Assembly: GCA_003342895.1 (NCBI GenBank)
Contig: PTFA01000005.1
Coordinates: forward strand, 3,825,612-3,889,611
Direction: 5' to 3'
Source of the DNA: Casuarius casuarius
Taxonomy: Eukaryota > Chordata > Aves > Casuariiformes > Casuariidae
Length of the DNA: 64,000 bases
Position 1 is the stretch's first letter; the number at the start of each line of letters is the position of its first letter. Positions 28,080-40,700 of this stretch are shown here, in pieces. Made by a program: the position numbers and the translations under genes. The notes under the pieces were generated by a model. The model saw only the letters and a program-made list of their open reading frames with translations. It did not search any database and was not told where the DNA came from.

Positions 28080-28265
28080 TAAAGGAGAGACTGGACAAGC
28101 ACTTGAAAAATACATTGCAAGGGTGACTAAATAGATAAACCACATTAGGGTCAAGAAATCCCTGGAGCTGTTACTTGGAGGCGGGGAGGGGATCACGGCC
28201 CAGTATCAAACATACTTGCCTTGCTCCCTAGGTATTAGATCATGGCTGCTCTTCCCACTCGTTCT
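28080..28265 (+). mobile_element. possible old CR1-type LINE 3' untranslated fragment
   Basis: The stretch from about 28090 (GGAGAGACTGGACAAGCACT) has the wording of the 3' portion of ancient CR1-group elements, which often read like 'GGACAAACTGGACAAGCA...' after the reverse transcriptase frame. The later part (ATCATGGCTGCTCTT near 28240) is loosely like the ATGGC(A/C)GCTCTT stretch of older CR1 ends. No clear terminal tandem repeat or target-site duplication is visible. This call rests on remembered consensus and is tentative. It could be unrelated unique DNA. Confidence 0.33.
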
Positions 28266-30950
28266 GTCCCCGATATCTCTTACTAACAAAAATAAGCACT
28301 CATTCTGCCTCACCTTTTCCTTCAAAAAGAAAAGAAATGGGATAAAGGATAAATCAAGCCAGTTAAGGGAACAGCTGATGAAAAAAAGTGAGGAGTGTAA
28401 GAATCTAATGACTAATGGATAAAAGATGAAAATAAATAGTGACAGAGAACTGGAGGGGAACAGTGAGAAGGCCCTTCCAAACAGTATTCACTGCTCCTTG
28501 AAATCATCCAAGCAGCCAGTGGGTGTTTCCCAGTGGTGTTCTGCCTACTAATATGATGGGATGAGGGAACAGAAAAATGTCCTGCAGTTGCTGGGAGTCT
28601 CCATGTTAGGCACCATCCAAGGTTCCTGCTGCTGGTGGTATTAAAGACCAGCTTGGATAGGCCAAGAGGAAGTTGGCAGAGAGGTCCCATGATCTGGCGA
28701 GACCTTGGAATGGTGTAAGTGAAAATAAAAAGGTGAGGTGAAGAGTGCAGCCAGGACCTCAGTAAGAGGACCTGTAGGAGCTAGAATAGAGGCAGCCTGC
28801 TACACTCAGTGCAAGAGCATCCAGAGATCTCCTTCCCACAACAGAAAAGGCACAAACCCTGTAAAGGATGCTGTGCAAACACCCATAACACAGCCCCATG
28901 TCCCTGGTGTGCCACAGCCCCATGTCCCTGGTGTGCCTTTATTAGAGGCAGGTTACTGGGCTCCGTGGCTTCATGGTTTAAACCAGTGTGCCCAGTCCTA
29001 TGAGTGGGGAATCCTTGGCTTTGCAATGGATATGGGTGCATGAATAAGATGGTAATTACAGGTTTTCTACAGGTTCAGCATTTTTTAGAAGAGAGTTACA
29101 AGAATGTAGTATGTCAGCCGGGTCCAGGAATGGTGGTAGAAAGCAGCATAGCTAATTCCTTATTGCAGAATGGAAAGTGTGTGCTACAACTGACAACTCA
29201 TATTGGATCTGTTGTTAAATGTATCCCATGACTTTGGGGAGTACATACACAATAAATGTGTACGACTGATGTATAACAGACACATCTATAATACAGTAGG
29301 AACAGATGGAAACCTTGGTTGTACAGATGACTAAAATTATTTCTTGTTCTCAATTGAATGGATCCAATCTACTGAGTCCTTTTGCACTTTAGGAAATCTA
29401 ACTGTGAAAACAGCAGCTTGGAAGCAGCCAGTTTTGTATATTTTAATTCATGTAGCACTTCAAAAGTAATAGCAATACCTAGATTTATAGCACTCCTTTC
29501 TTCACACTCCCAGCGCACCTTGGTCAGACTCACGTTTTACTGTGTGAACATTTAAGAAGCTGACTTCCCCTGCAGCAAATATTTAAAGACAACTAATTTC
29601 AAAGCAGAACAGGTGGAACAATAACAGACGCTGGATTTGCATCTACCTGCCTGGATGTGCAGACCAAAAGTGCTTATGAATTTATCCAGTTCAAGAAGAG
29701 AAGCATTACCACAAGATGTATCCACCACCCACAGTAATTCAACTCTGAGTCAGATCTATCAAACTTTGGACCAGATCTGGAAAACTTATTCTTTGGATTG
29801 CTTTACTTTAGTTTTTAAGACTGTGAATGATCTCATTACATTACTTACTTTGATTGTATGTAATCCATGTTGCAGACTGATTTATAAGCTTTTGAAGGAG
29901 AGCTGAATAATGCTTTGGTCAGTGAACCTAAGTCCAAGAGCAGGTACTCAGGCTAGGGCACAGATGGAAATCCTTTCAAAAACATGTGAAATTTATTTTT
30001 TTCTTATTAGAATCAGAGTAGGTAAAATTTGGAAGCAGAATAAAACGAAAAAGAAGCAGAGGCCTTAAAGACAGTGAAAGATAGAGATACTAACAGGAAA
30101 CTCCACAGATCCCAGAGAGAAGGTTGAGAAAATATAGCCATGAAAAGAAGTAAAAACACACAAAAATAATTCAGCTTACTACTACTGGTAATGATAACAT
30201 TTTCATAGGCTTTAAAATAGGATCCTCTGTTTCTGCTTCAGTGTTTCTGTTATGTCAAATGTAACTGTTTTAGCATATGCTCATTTCCCTATCTGTTCAT
30301 CAGCAACTCTGCTTTGGACAGGTGCTTTATGTTTATATCAGTGTTTTAGCTCAGAACTGGCTTGATGAATTCCCTGCTTTTGACCCATACCACAAAGAAA
30401 TCTTTTAGCGGGTGCCTAGCACACACTTAACACACACAGCTTCTGGAGCTCCAAGAGCTGCTGCGACCCCCTCAAATCTTGCTCTGGAGCTCCAAGTGTC
30501 ATGTGTTACTTCTCAGCAGCTGTGTGAGCATGAGCTCATAGAGCAGCTTTAATTAAAAGCATAACAGAAACATGTTGTGTTAAATTAGATAACATTTAAA
30601 TCCAAATTAATCCTGCTGAATAGATATGCCGAACTAAGGAAAAACTGTTTCAGGCCAATGCTCAGCTACAACTGCCGCAGCAGACTACACCAGTCTGCTG
30701 GTGTAGATGTACCATTGTCTGCTTTATGCTTAGAAAGTTGCAAATAANTAAAGGACTTGCTGCCATTTATTGTTGGTGTTGCACCAAGCTTGATGACTAA
30801 ACTGACAACAATTAGTTCTGTTACAAAAATAAAAGGAAGGTAGCAGCAAACGTAAAAATAAGTATGATACACTGATTATGAGTTAGTATATGATTTGTGG
30901 AGGAAAGCTATGTCTCATGTTAGAAGTCTTCGAAGAAGTCTAAAAGCATA
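28266..30950. other. noncoding DNA, no gene recognised
   Basis: Overlapping open frames on both strands around 28738-29043 reach about 101 codons but lack any recognisable domain. They cross a perfect 24-bp duplication that happens to keep the frame open. A 14-base direct repeat (TCTGGAGCTCCAAG) lies at 30442-30455 and 30483-30496. No other structure was recognised. Confidence 0.6.
28889..28936. repeat. perfect 24-bp tandem duplication
   Basis: A 24-base unit beginning CACAGCCCCATGTCCCTGG is present twice without a mismatch (28889-28912 and 28913-28936). Perfect identity in otherwise unconstrained sequence suggests a fairly recent duplication, and copy number may vary between individuals. 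Confidence 0.9.
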
Positions 30951-31530
30951 TGGTATAAAGGGGATCCAAGGGAAAGGAGAAAGTCAAAATTCCAAAAAAG
31001 TTTGGAGGAGGTCTCTCAAGGTATTTTAAGGAAGCTAAACTATGGTGAAATAAGAGACAGTGGTCTCTCATGGACAATATGAGTTATCTACGGTTAAAAG
31101 CAGGAAACAAAAGCTAGGAATGATTGTTCAGGTTTCACAATAGAGAGGAATTACCATAGGGAGAATTGCTCTTATATTGCTGTTTTTCAGCGTGCTCATA
31201 AAAAATCTGGAAAATGGGGAGAAGCATGAGATAACAAGGTTTGCTAATGACACAAAATTATTCAGATTTGTCAAAACTAAATTGACTGCAAAGGGTTGCA
31301 GAAGGCTCTTGTGTTACTAAGTGACTGGGACATAAAGCAGCTGATGAAATTTCAAGTCAATAAATGCGAAGTCATGCACATGTGAAATACACAGTCCTAA
31401 CTGTATACACACAGAGATAATGATAAGCTCAAAATTAGTTATTGCCAGTTAGGAAAGTGATCTGGGAGTCACTGTAGATAACTCTCTGAAAACAGAGTGA
31501 GCAGAAACAGAAAAAATAGTAGAGCCTTTC
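30951..31530 (+). pseudogene. CR1 LINE ORF2 fragment (reverse transcriptase region), degenerate
   Basis: This is a 5'- and 3'-truncated piece of the second reading frame of a CR1-group non-LTR retrotransposon. That frame encodes an endonuclease/reverse transcriptase that copies the element's RNA into the nuclear genome. The order of recognisable segments follows CR1 ORF2. A 'GATCC...AAAAAGTTTGG...GTCTCTCA' stretch (30961-31019) corresponds to the region before the thumb-proximal part. A 'GGTTAAAAGCAGGAAACAAAAG' type stretch (31093-31113) follows, then the 'CTCATAAAAAATCTGGAAAA' stretch (31194-31213) that precedes the catalytic motif. The usual F-A-D-D catalytic motif reads F-A-N-D (31240-31251), so a catalytic aspartate is lost, and frameshifts and stops break the frame. 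Similarity continues through the region encoding 'FQVNKCEVMH'-like residues near 31350-31380 and fades after about 31500. The subfamily looks older than the CR1 at 36765. Confidence 0.8.
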
Positions 31531-34500
31531 TGCTGGTCTTAGGGGCAAGGGTTATCCTTTGAAGACTCATGAAAAGCTTTGGTTCCAAAAAAGCAGTGGG
31601 AATCAAGAGAGATCCATGCTGGGATATATGGCAGCACAAAAGCTGATGAAGCATATTTGACTTCATGTCTTTGACAAGGGATGTCAGCCAAGGATATGTC
31701 TTAAACCCTATCCTATTTGCATCGTTTCACACAGTGGAGAGAGAAAGGTATGTCACCATCAGCAAATGACTTTTGAAAGAGCACGGCTGTTTTATACCTC
31801 CTCCCTCAGCCTTAGCTGATGCTCCATCTAAATAACAAGCAGAATATATAGAACCTCTTGCATATTGATTACTCTACTGTGGTGAGTAATCTTCTTCCAT
31901 GTGTGCCATATTCAGAGTATGGGTATTCCTGTATATACACTTTGTTCTTGCTTTCTCCCAAGCACTGGGGGGAAGGTTGGGCTGGTTGGTATAGTGTCTG
32001 AATTTGTCTTGAAGTAAATTAAAATAAATAGCAGGCCTGTCCTGAGGCTTCTTGAATTTCAGCTCAGGTTTGTAGAACTGTTGCAACTGCTTCCTCCTGT
32101 CAGATGAATTATTTTTCATTCAGGCTAGAACCTAGGACTTGAATTCTAACAGTGATACTGATTCATTATTTATTTAATTTAAATACTAATCTAATAATAA
32201 TAATCTAATATTAATACTAATCAGCTTTTCTTAAACTTCATAGTGATTTTAGCTTTTCTTTTCTTTTTTCAATTACATTCTGACACAGGTCATTCAATTT
32301 TCTTTTAGGATAAAAGCTTTGCCTTTGTCTCTTTTGAGAAGGGTAATATAGCCAAAATGCAAACAAACGAGCACTCTAAAACTAGACTCAACTGTAAGAC
32401 TAAAACAGATTAAAAAAAAAGATGGGAAACAAGTTTCATAATGTAAAATATACATGTCTTTAAAGAAAGGCCATAGACATCCAGTAGTACAATGTTGCAT
32501 AGGTATATATTTTATTTTGAGAGAAATTATTATGGAAGAAGGAATGCATATTCATTTTTATCACCCTTCTGTTAAAACATCACAGAAAAAGAAGCAAATG
32601 TATACAGTTTTTGTCTGAGAGAATAAAGTACTTTGTGCCAGTCTCCTCTGACTCCACAGAAGTCTCTGTAAGTCTCTATGAGCTCTATTAAATCTCTAAG
32701 TACAGTGTGTCTCCTTGGAGAGTGAAGTGCAATTCTTGGGGGCTGGACTGGCTGGAAGAACTAAAGAAAAGTTCTGTCCAGGAGCACAGGTTTTTACGCA
32801 TAGAGGTAAAAATAATTAAAAAACAATGACTTCACGGAATCACTGTATATTTTGACACTAGCAAAGGCTACAAGAGATGAATATTTTTGCATTCATATAA
32901 ACCTCATTTTGGTTAAAAAGAGGCCAGCAAAGCAGGTAGTTGGAACTGATCTCAGAATTAGAATTTTATGGTACTGCATGATAACATGGAAGAGGAGTTA
33001 TTTCAGCATAAGTCTATTCAGTCATATCTTGTTGTTCCGAGTGTGTGCTGAACTAAGGGCTTCACCTGACGAGTACTCCCAGATGCATTTCTTTTAGCCA
33101 TGAAGAAATATGGATGTCAGTCACAAGCGGATATGCTAGGCATTACATGGAGGAAATATAGGACTGGGAGGTACCGCCTGAGTCACAGAATTTAAGTTGT
33201 CCTAGTTAGGACTGCATCTGACAAAAATCATTAAGATACAGAAGAACAGGAAAGTACCAGTACAGGGTTCCTCCAAATTTGGCTGCCTTATGACTATCAA
33301 ACTAAGCAGCATGTCATTTCTCATTGCAGGCCACTTGCTGGGCAGACAGAGTTCAGTGTTGGTGTCTTCNTGGTGACATCTGACAGGACTCGATGCAGTT
33401 GTTTTTCGCATTGTAGGCAATGTAGGTATTATTGCTATTAGAGTTGGGAAAGACTGGTGAACAAAAACCCAGTTACAATACTGGATAAACGTAAAGACAT
33501 GGAATAACAGCAGACTTATGAGAATATTCATTTGAGTGGAAGAACTGAGTAAACATGGTGTTCACAGGATGGTCAGGCAGAGCGAGGAGACATGTGGAGG
33601 ACACCCAAGAAGTTGTACAGAAAGTATGAACTGTATGTCACATGCAAGAGAGAGAGCACAATAAGGTATATTAGTACTTGGGCANTTTGCTGGAGGTGTG
33701 GCCACATTTCTGAGGCTGTATGCTTATCTGTGATTGAATCAAGAATATCAAAGCAATATCTTCAGTTTCGTATTAGCACATCTGCTCTCTCCCTGACCTA
33801 ACAAAAAAGTCTGATGCTAAATCAGGGAGTTTTTAGCTGCCACTTGTTACTTGCAAGTGGATTATTGATTGGGCAACACGGGGTTACTGCAGTTCAGCTG
33901 CAATTGCAAGTAGCTTGGAGTTGCCACAAATGAGTGAGCATTAAGTAACTTAAATGAAACACTTTCATTCTCCCAAAAAAGAAAATTAGGACCTGTGTGA
34001 TTTAAGACTCTCTAAGCAGAACAGAGATAGTTAAGAAAAGCTTAGGAAATTGACTTTGGAAAGATGCAGAGGAAGGTAACAGTTAAAGGAGGAAAGGAGT
34101 TAAGAGGGAAAAGGAGCTAAAGGAGGAAAAGCTAAAATGAGTGAAGTGGTACCAGCTTCAGACTATAAAAACTGATCTGAACGAGAGCCTGTAAATCTGT
34201 GAACACTGAATTTAAAAGAGCTGAGTCCACATGGCCCCTGCAGCCTGGGCTCTCCATGTTCCCAAGACCTCAGTGTGCTTGGCCAACCAATCAGCCAGCT
34301 CTCGTTAACAGGCAGTACATGCCAATGCTGAGATGAGGGTATGTACAGCAGTATGTACATCCAATAAGGCTGGTCTGTCAGAGCATGGGTCAGGGGTTGA
34401 TCTGACTGCTTGGTTACCTACTACACGTATGTATCGTTTTCGCAAGAGAGTCTGCAGAAGTGAAATGAATCACATATTCCTCTACAGCATTTCTTCAGGA

Positions 34501-36764
34501 GATGCTGAACTATCCCCAGCAATCTGGGAACGAGCTGGAGATACACCCTGAAATGACCTCTGAGTAGGATCAATTACTGTAGTTAGTGAGCTTTCTGCAC
34601 AGCTTCTCCGCTGTCTTCCCTGACAGCAGCCCCACAGCCCCTCAGACAGTATCATCTCGCTGCTTGCTCCCCTTGCCTAGGCCAAGAGGATCCCATGTTG
34701 GAGCCTTCATCTGAGCCAGGTCTTGAAGCTGCCCATTAGCTGTATGGGCAAGTAAGGAGATCTGGATGATATCGAAGTTGAGGCAGATTAAGGAAAATCT
34801 GTCTGTTGCTGGCTTTTGCAAGAGTTCAGACATACTTCTGAAAAAGGCAGAGACAGCTGAATGTTAGGGTCAAGCACTTACAGCCAAAGACAGACACCTA
34901 AACTGTTAACTGAGCTGTCACATTTTAAATTTTGTATACCATAAATTGGCAGTCATCAGCACATCAGAAAGCATCAGTCCAAATACCACCTGGAATAAGC
35001 TTGAGGCTGAAAAAGGCCATCCACTCCAAATATTAATAAAGTGTTATATTTTGCCTTTCTCCTCAGGGGAAACCACACATACAAACTCATGATAGCCTGC
35101 AAGAGCCAGACCCTACTAAAGCCAAGCAATGCATGTAGCAGTTCTACCATGGTCAGAGCATTCAGGCATATTGAAAGATGTGTTCCAACTATGGGACATT
35201 AAATGTTGAATGTTTCATTCTCACAAAGATCTATTGTCAGAGTACCAGATTTTTTCATCCTAAGAGCAGGTTTTTACAATAGTTTCAGCCACACTTTAAA
35301 TTATATTGCCAGAATCTGCAGAGGAATCAGAAGAGACAGACTCATATTTCCAGTGCTATAAAAACCATTTTGTTGTTTAAGTTACAGGTGTTTGGAATAA
35401 CACAATCCTGTGAAGGCTATAAATTATGACTAAAGCAAACAATTCCTTAAAGGGAAAGAGATGTGTGGTTTTGGGGATCCAGCAGATGGTACTATAACAG
35501 CAAGCTTTTTAATTTATGTTTTTCATTTCTGGGTAAAGAAAATACGGATAACTTCAGGTGTCAGCTCAGTCGTGTGAGTTCATATGCAATATATTTTCCA
35601 AGCATTTGTAATAATAAAGATATAATACTTTTGTGGCATATTTGAACTTCGTCCTCACCTTTCTGTCCTTAAGTGCTGCTTTGCCCCAGGAGGGCAGAGT
35701 GTAAACAGGCTTCTGTTGCTAGCAGATCACTGTAAGATCAACATTTTCCAAAGAAAACTTTTCATCTGAAAAAAAAATGCCTACTGAGAGAGATATTGAC
35801 TCTATTCAGTACCTGGCTTTTCAACAAATTCTCATCAAAGGTGCCCTTCTTCCCCAGACTCTTTCCCATGAATCAGTTCTGGCATGTCAGACCATCACCA
35901 TTGCAATGAGTTGCTCATCAAAGCTAAAAATACAGAAGCCATGCAAGCCCTATTGGACACTGCATCACTCCCCGCAAGCAGCTCTTCAGAATGGTAATCC
36001 CCTGCAGCACATGACAGAACATGGTTTTAAAGTGTCAAACCTGTTTCCAACCTGATTCTTCCTTGTTGAACTCTAACAGTGACTTCGTGTTCATTTATAC
36101 CTCTTCTGCAATACTTAGATCTACCTTTCCCAGGTTTAAAAAAAATATTATATTGAAAATTTCAGATAATCAACAGTATCGTAAGTTTTGGTTCTTATGA
36201 CTTTTGGTGCACAAATCTTAGAATTACTAGAGTTTGCTAAACTATACATCACTTTTTAAAAGAAAAAAAATTCCTTTTAGTCAATGTCTTCAGAATGTTT
36301 AAAATCACTACTCAGTTTATTTTATATAATTTCGCATTTTCAGTGCTAAAAATTATTACATCTTGGAGATTGCATTGTGCAATAGCACTTTCTGATTTCT
36401 TGAAGAAATAACACATGGCCTTTANACTCTAAATAAAAAACAAATCAGCTACTCTTTAACTGCACATATAAACTTCTTTTTTTATGGACCTGATATTAAA
36501 TACACTGTCAAATTTATGTAGGATAAATGAGAGTTTAAGAACACTAAATAGAAGCAATAATGTATAACTACTTTAAATGAAGCATGAATATTGTATATGT
36601 ATTTCTCTCTTGCAGTTAGACAAGATAGAAACTCACCAACACAAATTTTATATCGGAGTTCACAGCCCTATTTTATCTGATTACAATAGCTACTCAAGGG
36701 CCATGAGATAATTTGGTAGAAGAAAAAAATCTCATTCTCCTCACACATTTCCCATAGGTTTCTG
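31531..36764. other. noncoding AT-rich DNA, no gene recognised
   Basis: No gene or further transposon recognised. An AT-only patch at 32160-32225 is rich in CTAATAATAATA-type units. A purine-rich degenerate tandem repeat at 34081-34134 is listed separately. Two TGTACA palindromes lie close together near 34341-34359, and a CCAAT motif lies near 34286, which is weak evidence for anything regulatory. Open frames up to 109 codons (33202-33531, minus) show no recognisable product. Confidence 0.6.
34081..34134. repeat. purine-rich degenerate tandem repeat, about 17-18-bp unit
   Basis: Three imperfect units of the type GTTAAAGGAGGAAAG, GAGTTAAGAGGGAAAAG and GAGCTAAAGGAGGAAAAG follow each other. The plus strand is almost entirely purine. 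It resembles a small decayed minisatellite. Confidence 0.65.
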
Positions 36765-37358
36765 ATGAGCAACAGCAATACCAAAAGTGTTGCCAGCAAG
36801 TCGAGGGAGGTGATCTGTCCCCTCTGCTCAGCACTGGTGAGACCACATCTTAGTGCTGGGTCCAGTTCTCGGCTCCCCAGAATGAGGGAGACACGGACAT
36901 ACTGGAGCAAGTGCAGTGAAGGACTACAGAGATGACTGAGGGAATGGAGCACCTCTCATACAAAGAGAGGCTGAGAGAGCTGGGACTGCTTAGTCTGGAG
37001 AAGAGAAGGCTCAGGGGGGATCTCGCCCATGTGTGTAAATACCTAAAGGGGAAGNGTAAAGAAGATGGAGCCAGACTTTTCTCAGTGATATCCAGGGACA
37101 GGATGGGATGCAATGGGCACAAGCTGTAAAGCAAGAAACTCCATTTAAATATAAGAAAAAGCTTTTTTACTGTGAGAGTTATCAAACACTGGAACGGGTT
37201 GCCCGTCAAGGCTGTGGAGTCTCCATCTCTGGAGATATTCAATACCTGGCTGGCATGGTCCTGGACAAACTGTTCTAGCTTGACCCTGCCTTGAGCAGGA
37301 GAGTGGGACTAGACAGTCTCCAGGGGTGCCTTCCAACATCAATGGTTCTGTGATTCTG
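36765..37358 (+). mobile_element. CR1 LINE, 5'-truncated, with intact 3' end
   Basis: This is the 3' portion of an avian CR1 (chicken repeat 1) non-LTR retrotransposon. It covers the C-terminal end of ORF2 and the 3' untranslated region. Characteristic stretches appear in the expected order: GGTGAGACCACATCTTAGTG (36836-36855), GAGCACCTCTCATACAAAGA (near 36946), CTGGAGAAGAGAAGGCTCAG (near 36995), TTTACTGTGAGAGTTATCAA (near 37167), CTGGAGATATTCAATACCTG (near 37230) and GGACTAGACAGTCTCCAGGG (near 37307). It ends in TTCTGTGATTCTG, the short tandem tail repeat at which CR1 reverse transcription is thought to start. Truncation of the 5' end is the normal outcome of CR1 insertion. One unresolved base is at 37055. 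Minus-strand open frames across it (36668-36952, 36850-37242, 37145-37456) are antisense artefacts. No clear target-site duplication is visible, which is usual for CR1. Confidence 0.97.
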
Positions 37359-37766
37359 CAGTAATACACACAACTTAGAAATGACTTGAAAGTAAAAGTT
37401 TGAAAAAAGCAAGATATCTCCCTTTCAAAGGGTAAGCATTCACTCTTACATTGCATTTAGGAAAACCAATAATATATCAGTGGGGAAGAAAGACTGCACA
37501 ACCCCTCAAAACTTTAGGACAGAAAATGTTCAGATTCTGCATTACAGTTGTACAGGCTAATGGGCAGGCTGTGCATTGTCCACATCTAAATAGGGACTAG
37601 ATGCAGCTAGAAAGAAAATGCTACCATTTGGAATTCCAAAAGAGTATTAACTATAAATCAGAACACTTTTCTCAGAGCTGATTTTGGGATTTTTGTTTGT
37701 TTTAAATATAGGGGAATTTCTATAAATCATGGTGAGAAAGGAGGAGGTGAGAAGAACAGAACATTG

Positions 37767-37799
37767 TAAAAACAAAACAAAACCCAAACAAAACCCAAG
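37767..37799. repeat. AAAAC / AAAACCC simple repeat
   Basis: Imperfect AAAAC and AAACCC units alternate over about 33 bases. This is ordinary low-complexity sequence. Confidence 0.8.
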
Positions 37800-40700
37800 A
37801 CACTAAATGCTATAAAATTACTCCAGCCATGCCTCTCTGTCCCATAGGAAGGATTGTTTCAAAGTTTTCCTTCTATTTGTGAATCTTCTAGATGTGACAA
37901 AGAATACCTCTGGAACTAAGATTATTGTCTTGAAAGGAAAAAGGAAATAATATGTTGCCTAGGGATATGCTTACTCCAGATGGTTTGGCAAAAATATGCC
38001 ATACAATAGTGTTGAATGTAACTCTCATTTGCTAAAGAGAGGCTTGCTAATAATTCCTGGAAATATCACTGTCAGCTGTTGTTTCTACAACTATAAAGAT
38101 CTCTCCACTGTGAGCACTCACAGAATCTGCTCTCAAGCTTCCCGGCCGTACTCAAAGTTACCAATGTGTAAATAAATTCCTGTTGTCTTATGTTCCACCA
38201 TGGCCATATATCTGGCAGGAGAGTGTTGAAGACAATTACTTTCTTCCAAAAAGCTGTAATCATAGGTGTTTAAGGGATGCCATTGTCTCGAGTACCAGAC
38301 CACTGCTGTACTAACTGGATTAAAACACTGAATGATCTTTTTTCTTTCGTGGTTCATGGTGATTACTTCTGAATTGTGAAGACAGCTTTTCTGGAGAGTG
38401 GTTGATTAGAACTATTAGCTGAATTCATCCACTAAAATCAGCCTGGTAATTTTCAGCCTCCAAATAAAAGAAATTTAAATAATATTTTATGCCTCTACGT
38501 CCTAGAAAAAGCTGTCCCTGGCCCTACTTACACCAAGGACCAGTGGCACTGTCTTCCCACTATTATTCAATAAGCTTGGGCCCTGCAGCTGCCAATGCTT
38601 CTGTGTTCACTCAAAGAAGAATCCCGTCCCCTGATATAACTTAAAATGGGAACAGCTTTTCCTTTGGACCACTGAGCAGAGCTAAGGAGAGCTGTGATAT
38701 TGTCAGTAATACTAATGCCAACCTATGTGAAATTCCCATTTTATTTCTTGTGATTTGTTAAAAGAGAGTCCGTTTTAGAGTGGGTACAATTAGCAGATGT
38801 GATCTACTCTGAGCTGAGCTCCGATTATCTTCATGCTACATGTCTACTTCCAGTTCCTATTTCTATGCAAACAATGTTCAGCTTTGTGACTGCTGATGTT
38901 TCAGATCCATGACACAATGCTAGTGCAAGTCCCATTACTGTCATAGCCATGGTCATCTGTTTGCATCACTTTGGTTCCTAGCATTACTCAGAAACTCATC
39001 GGTGCAGGCATAGCATTTATATGGAGAGGGATGATGTGACAATAGTGAGAGGAGAGTGCTTTCATTGACAGGTAAATGTTTCTGTGGTTCACCTGCTTTT
39101 CCCAGGATGGGGTTGTCTTTCAGATGCTCAGAGATTTGAGAATGACCATTACCGTGCCATAGGGACAGAGAATAAAAAGATAAAGCCATAATAATATATG
39201 TACAGTGGTGCACTGCTCCATGGAAACTGACAGTAGGTTTCCAAGGCAGCCAAATCAAAAAAAGAACAAGACAAAAAGAGAGTGAAGTACAAAGAACATC
39301 AACTAACAGCTTGATGTGTTAAGGGGTAAATTTTCAAAAGTGCTTAAGCCCTACTGGAAGCCAATGACAGTTGTGCTCTTAAATCACTTAGGCTCTTTTG
39401 AAAAGTCCAGCTAGAAGCATTGTTCCTTGATGCGTGTGATTGATTATTCATTGTTATATGTAGTCCTGTAAGGACACTTTCTTTCTATGCTTCATTCGTG
39501 GGCTTCTCCATTCTCTTTGCTCCCCCAGAGGCTCTACATGTTGGGGGACTCTTACTCCTCCTTCATCAGACAGCCTCCATGCAGCTGTGTATCTACGTGA
39601 TGGCCAAATGCTTATATGGCCTTCCAATAGCCAGGCTGCACGGCCAAAGGGGTGCTTGCCTGATCCTGGGGCCAGTAACCGAGAAGTGAGTTTGGGCTGG
39701 GCCAGGGAATAGCAAGGATGGTTCATTCCCTCAGGAAAGGCAGATATTTTCCTCATCCCAGCCTGAGTGGGCAAGGCAGAGGAGAAGGAGNCATCTGCTG
39801 AGATGAACACAGCTCATACAGTCCCTAATAAGAGCTCTGAAGAAATGGAGAAGTAGAACTTGTTTTTAAAAGAGATGATTGGAGAGTTGGCTGTTACTTT
39901 GACTTCTGGGCCTACCAAACTGAACTGACCCACCTTGAGCGCAACATTGCTTTCCAGACTTTCCTACTTTCTATTTACATTCTAGGAAATCAAAACACTC
40001 CAGTAAATTTTGCCTCAGTGTAACAAGCTCCATGACATCTCAGTAGGTGCTGTGGGCAACCTACAGGCTCTGTTATTTTTTAGCAAAACAAATTCAAAAT
40101 ACCAAAGCAATAAAAAGTCCTCTTTTGGGAGAAAATAATACAAGCAAGGATGTAGGCTTAATATGCATTTAAATATGGAAAACATCATTATTTCCATAAT
40201 AAAAGACTTGCACTAGGGGAGATCTATAAGATTATTGACCTCTAAAACTAACAAACAAATTCCATGCTACATGAGATTGTTTTCATACCGTTGAAAGCCT
40301 GTAACCTGTTCTACAGGGGAAGCTGCACTTCAAGACTTTGGCAATAAAATTCAAACAATAAAGTTGAGACAGTATATAATCAGTTTTATGATATCTTTTT
40401 TATCTTCTTTTGATGATTGAAAATTTCAGAGCAGTACAACATCAATATATTAACTGAAGAGTATTTTGACCATGGATAGAGAAGCTTTCCGCTCCCACTT
40501 TGAACAGAACTGAAGCTTGGTTTTCCATGGATTTGCTACTCTAGATGTAGCCTGAGAAAACTAAATTTAAACATTTAAAAACTAAATGCTCTTGGCATCT
40601 ATTGAGGAAATAAACATGTCAAGTGTTCCTTTGATTTAGAGTGTAACGGAGGTTTAAAACTAGTGATTTATGTCGTTGATTTATAGTCAACTCTTCTAGC

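Noticed and set aside
34275..34300. CCAATCAG motif as a promoter CCAAT box
   Set aside because: There is no CpG cluster, TATA box or open frame nearby, and a single CCAAT motif is expected by chance.
36668..37456. Three overlapping minus-strand open frames (94, 130 and 103 codons)
   Set aside because: They are antisense to the CR1 element at 36765-37358.
39454..39810. 118-codon minus-strand open frame in a GC-richer patch
   Set aside because: It crosses an unresolved base, shows no motif, and a plus-strand frame overlaps it. Probably chance.
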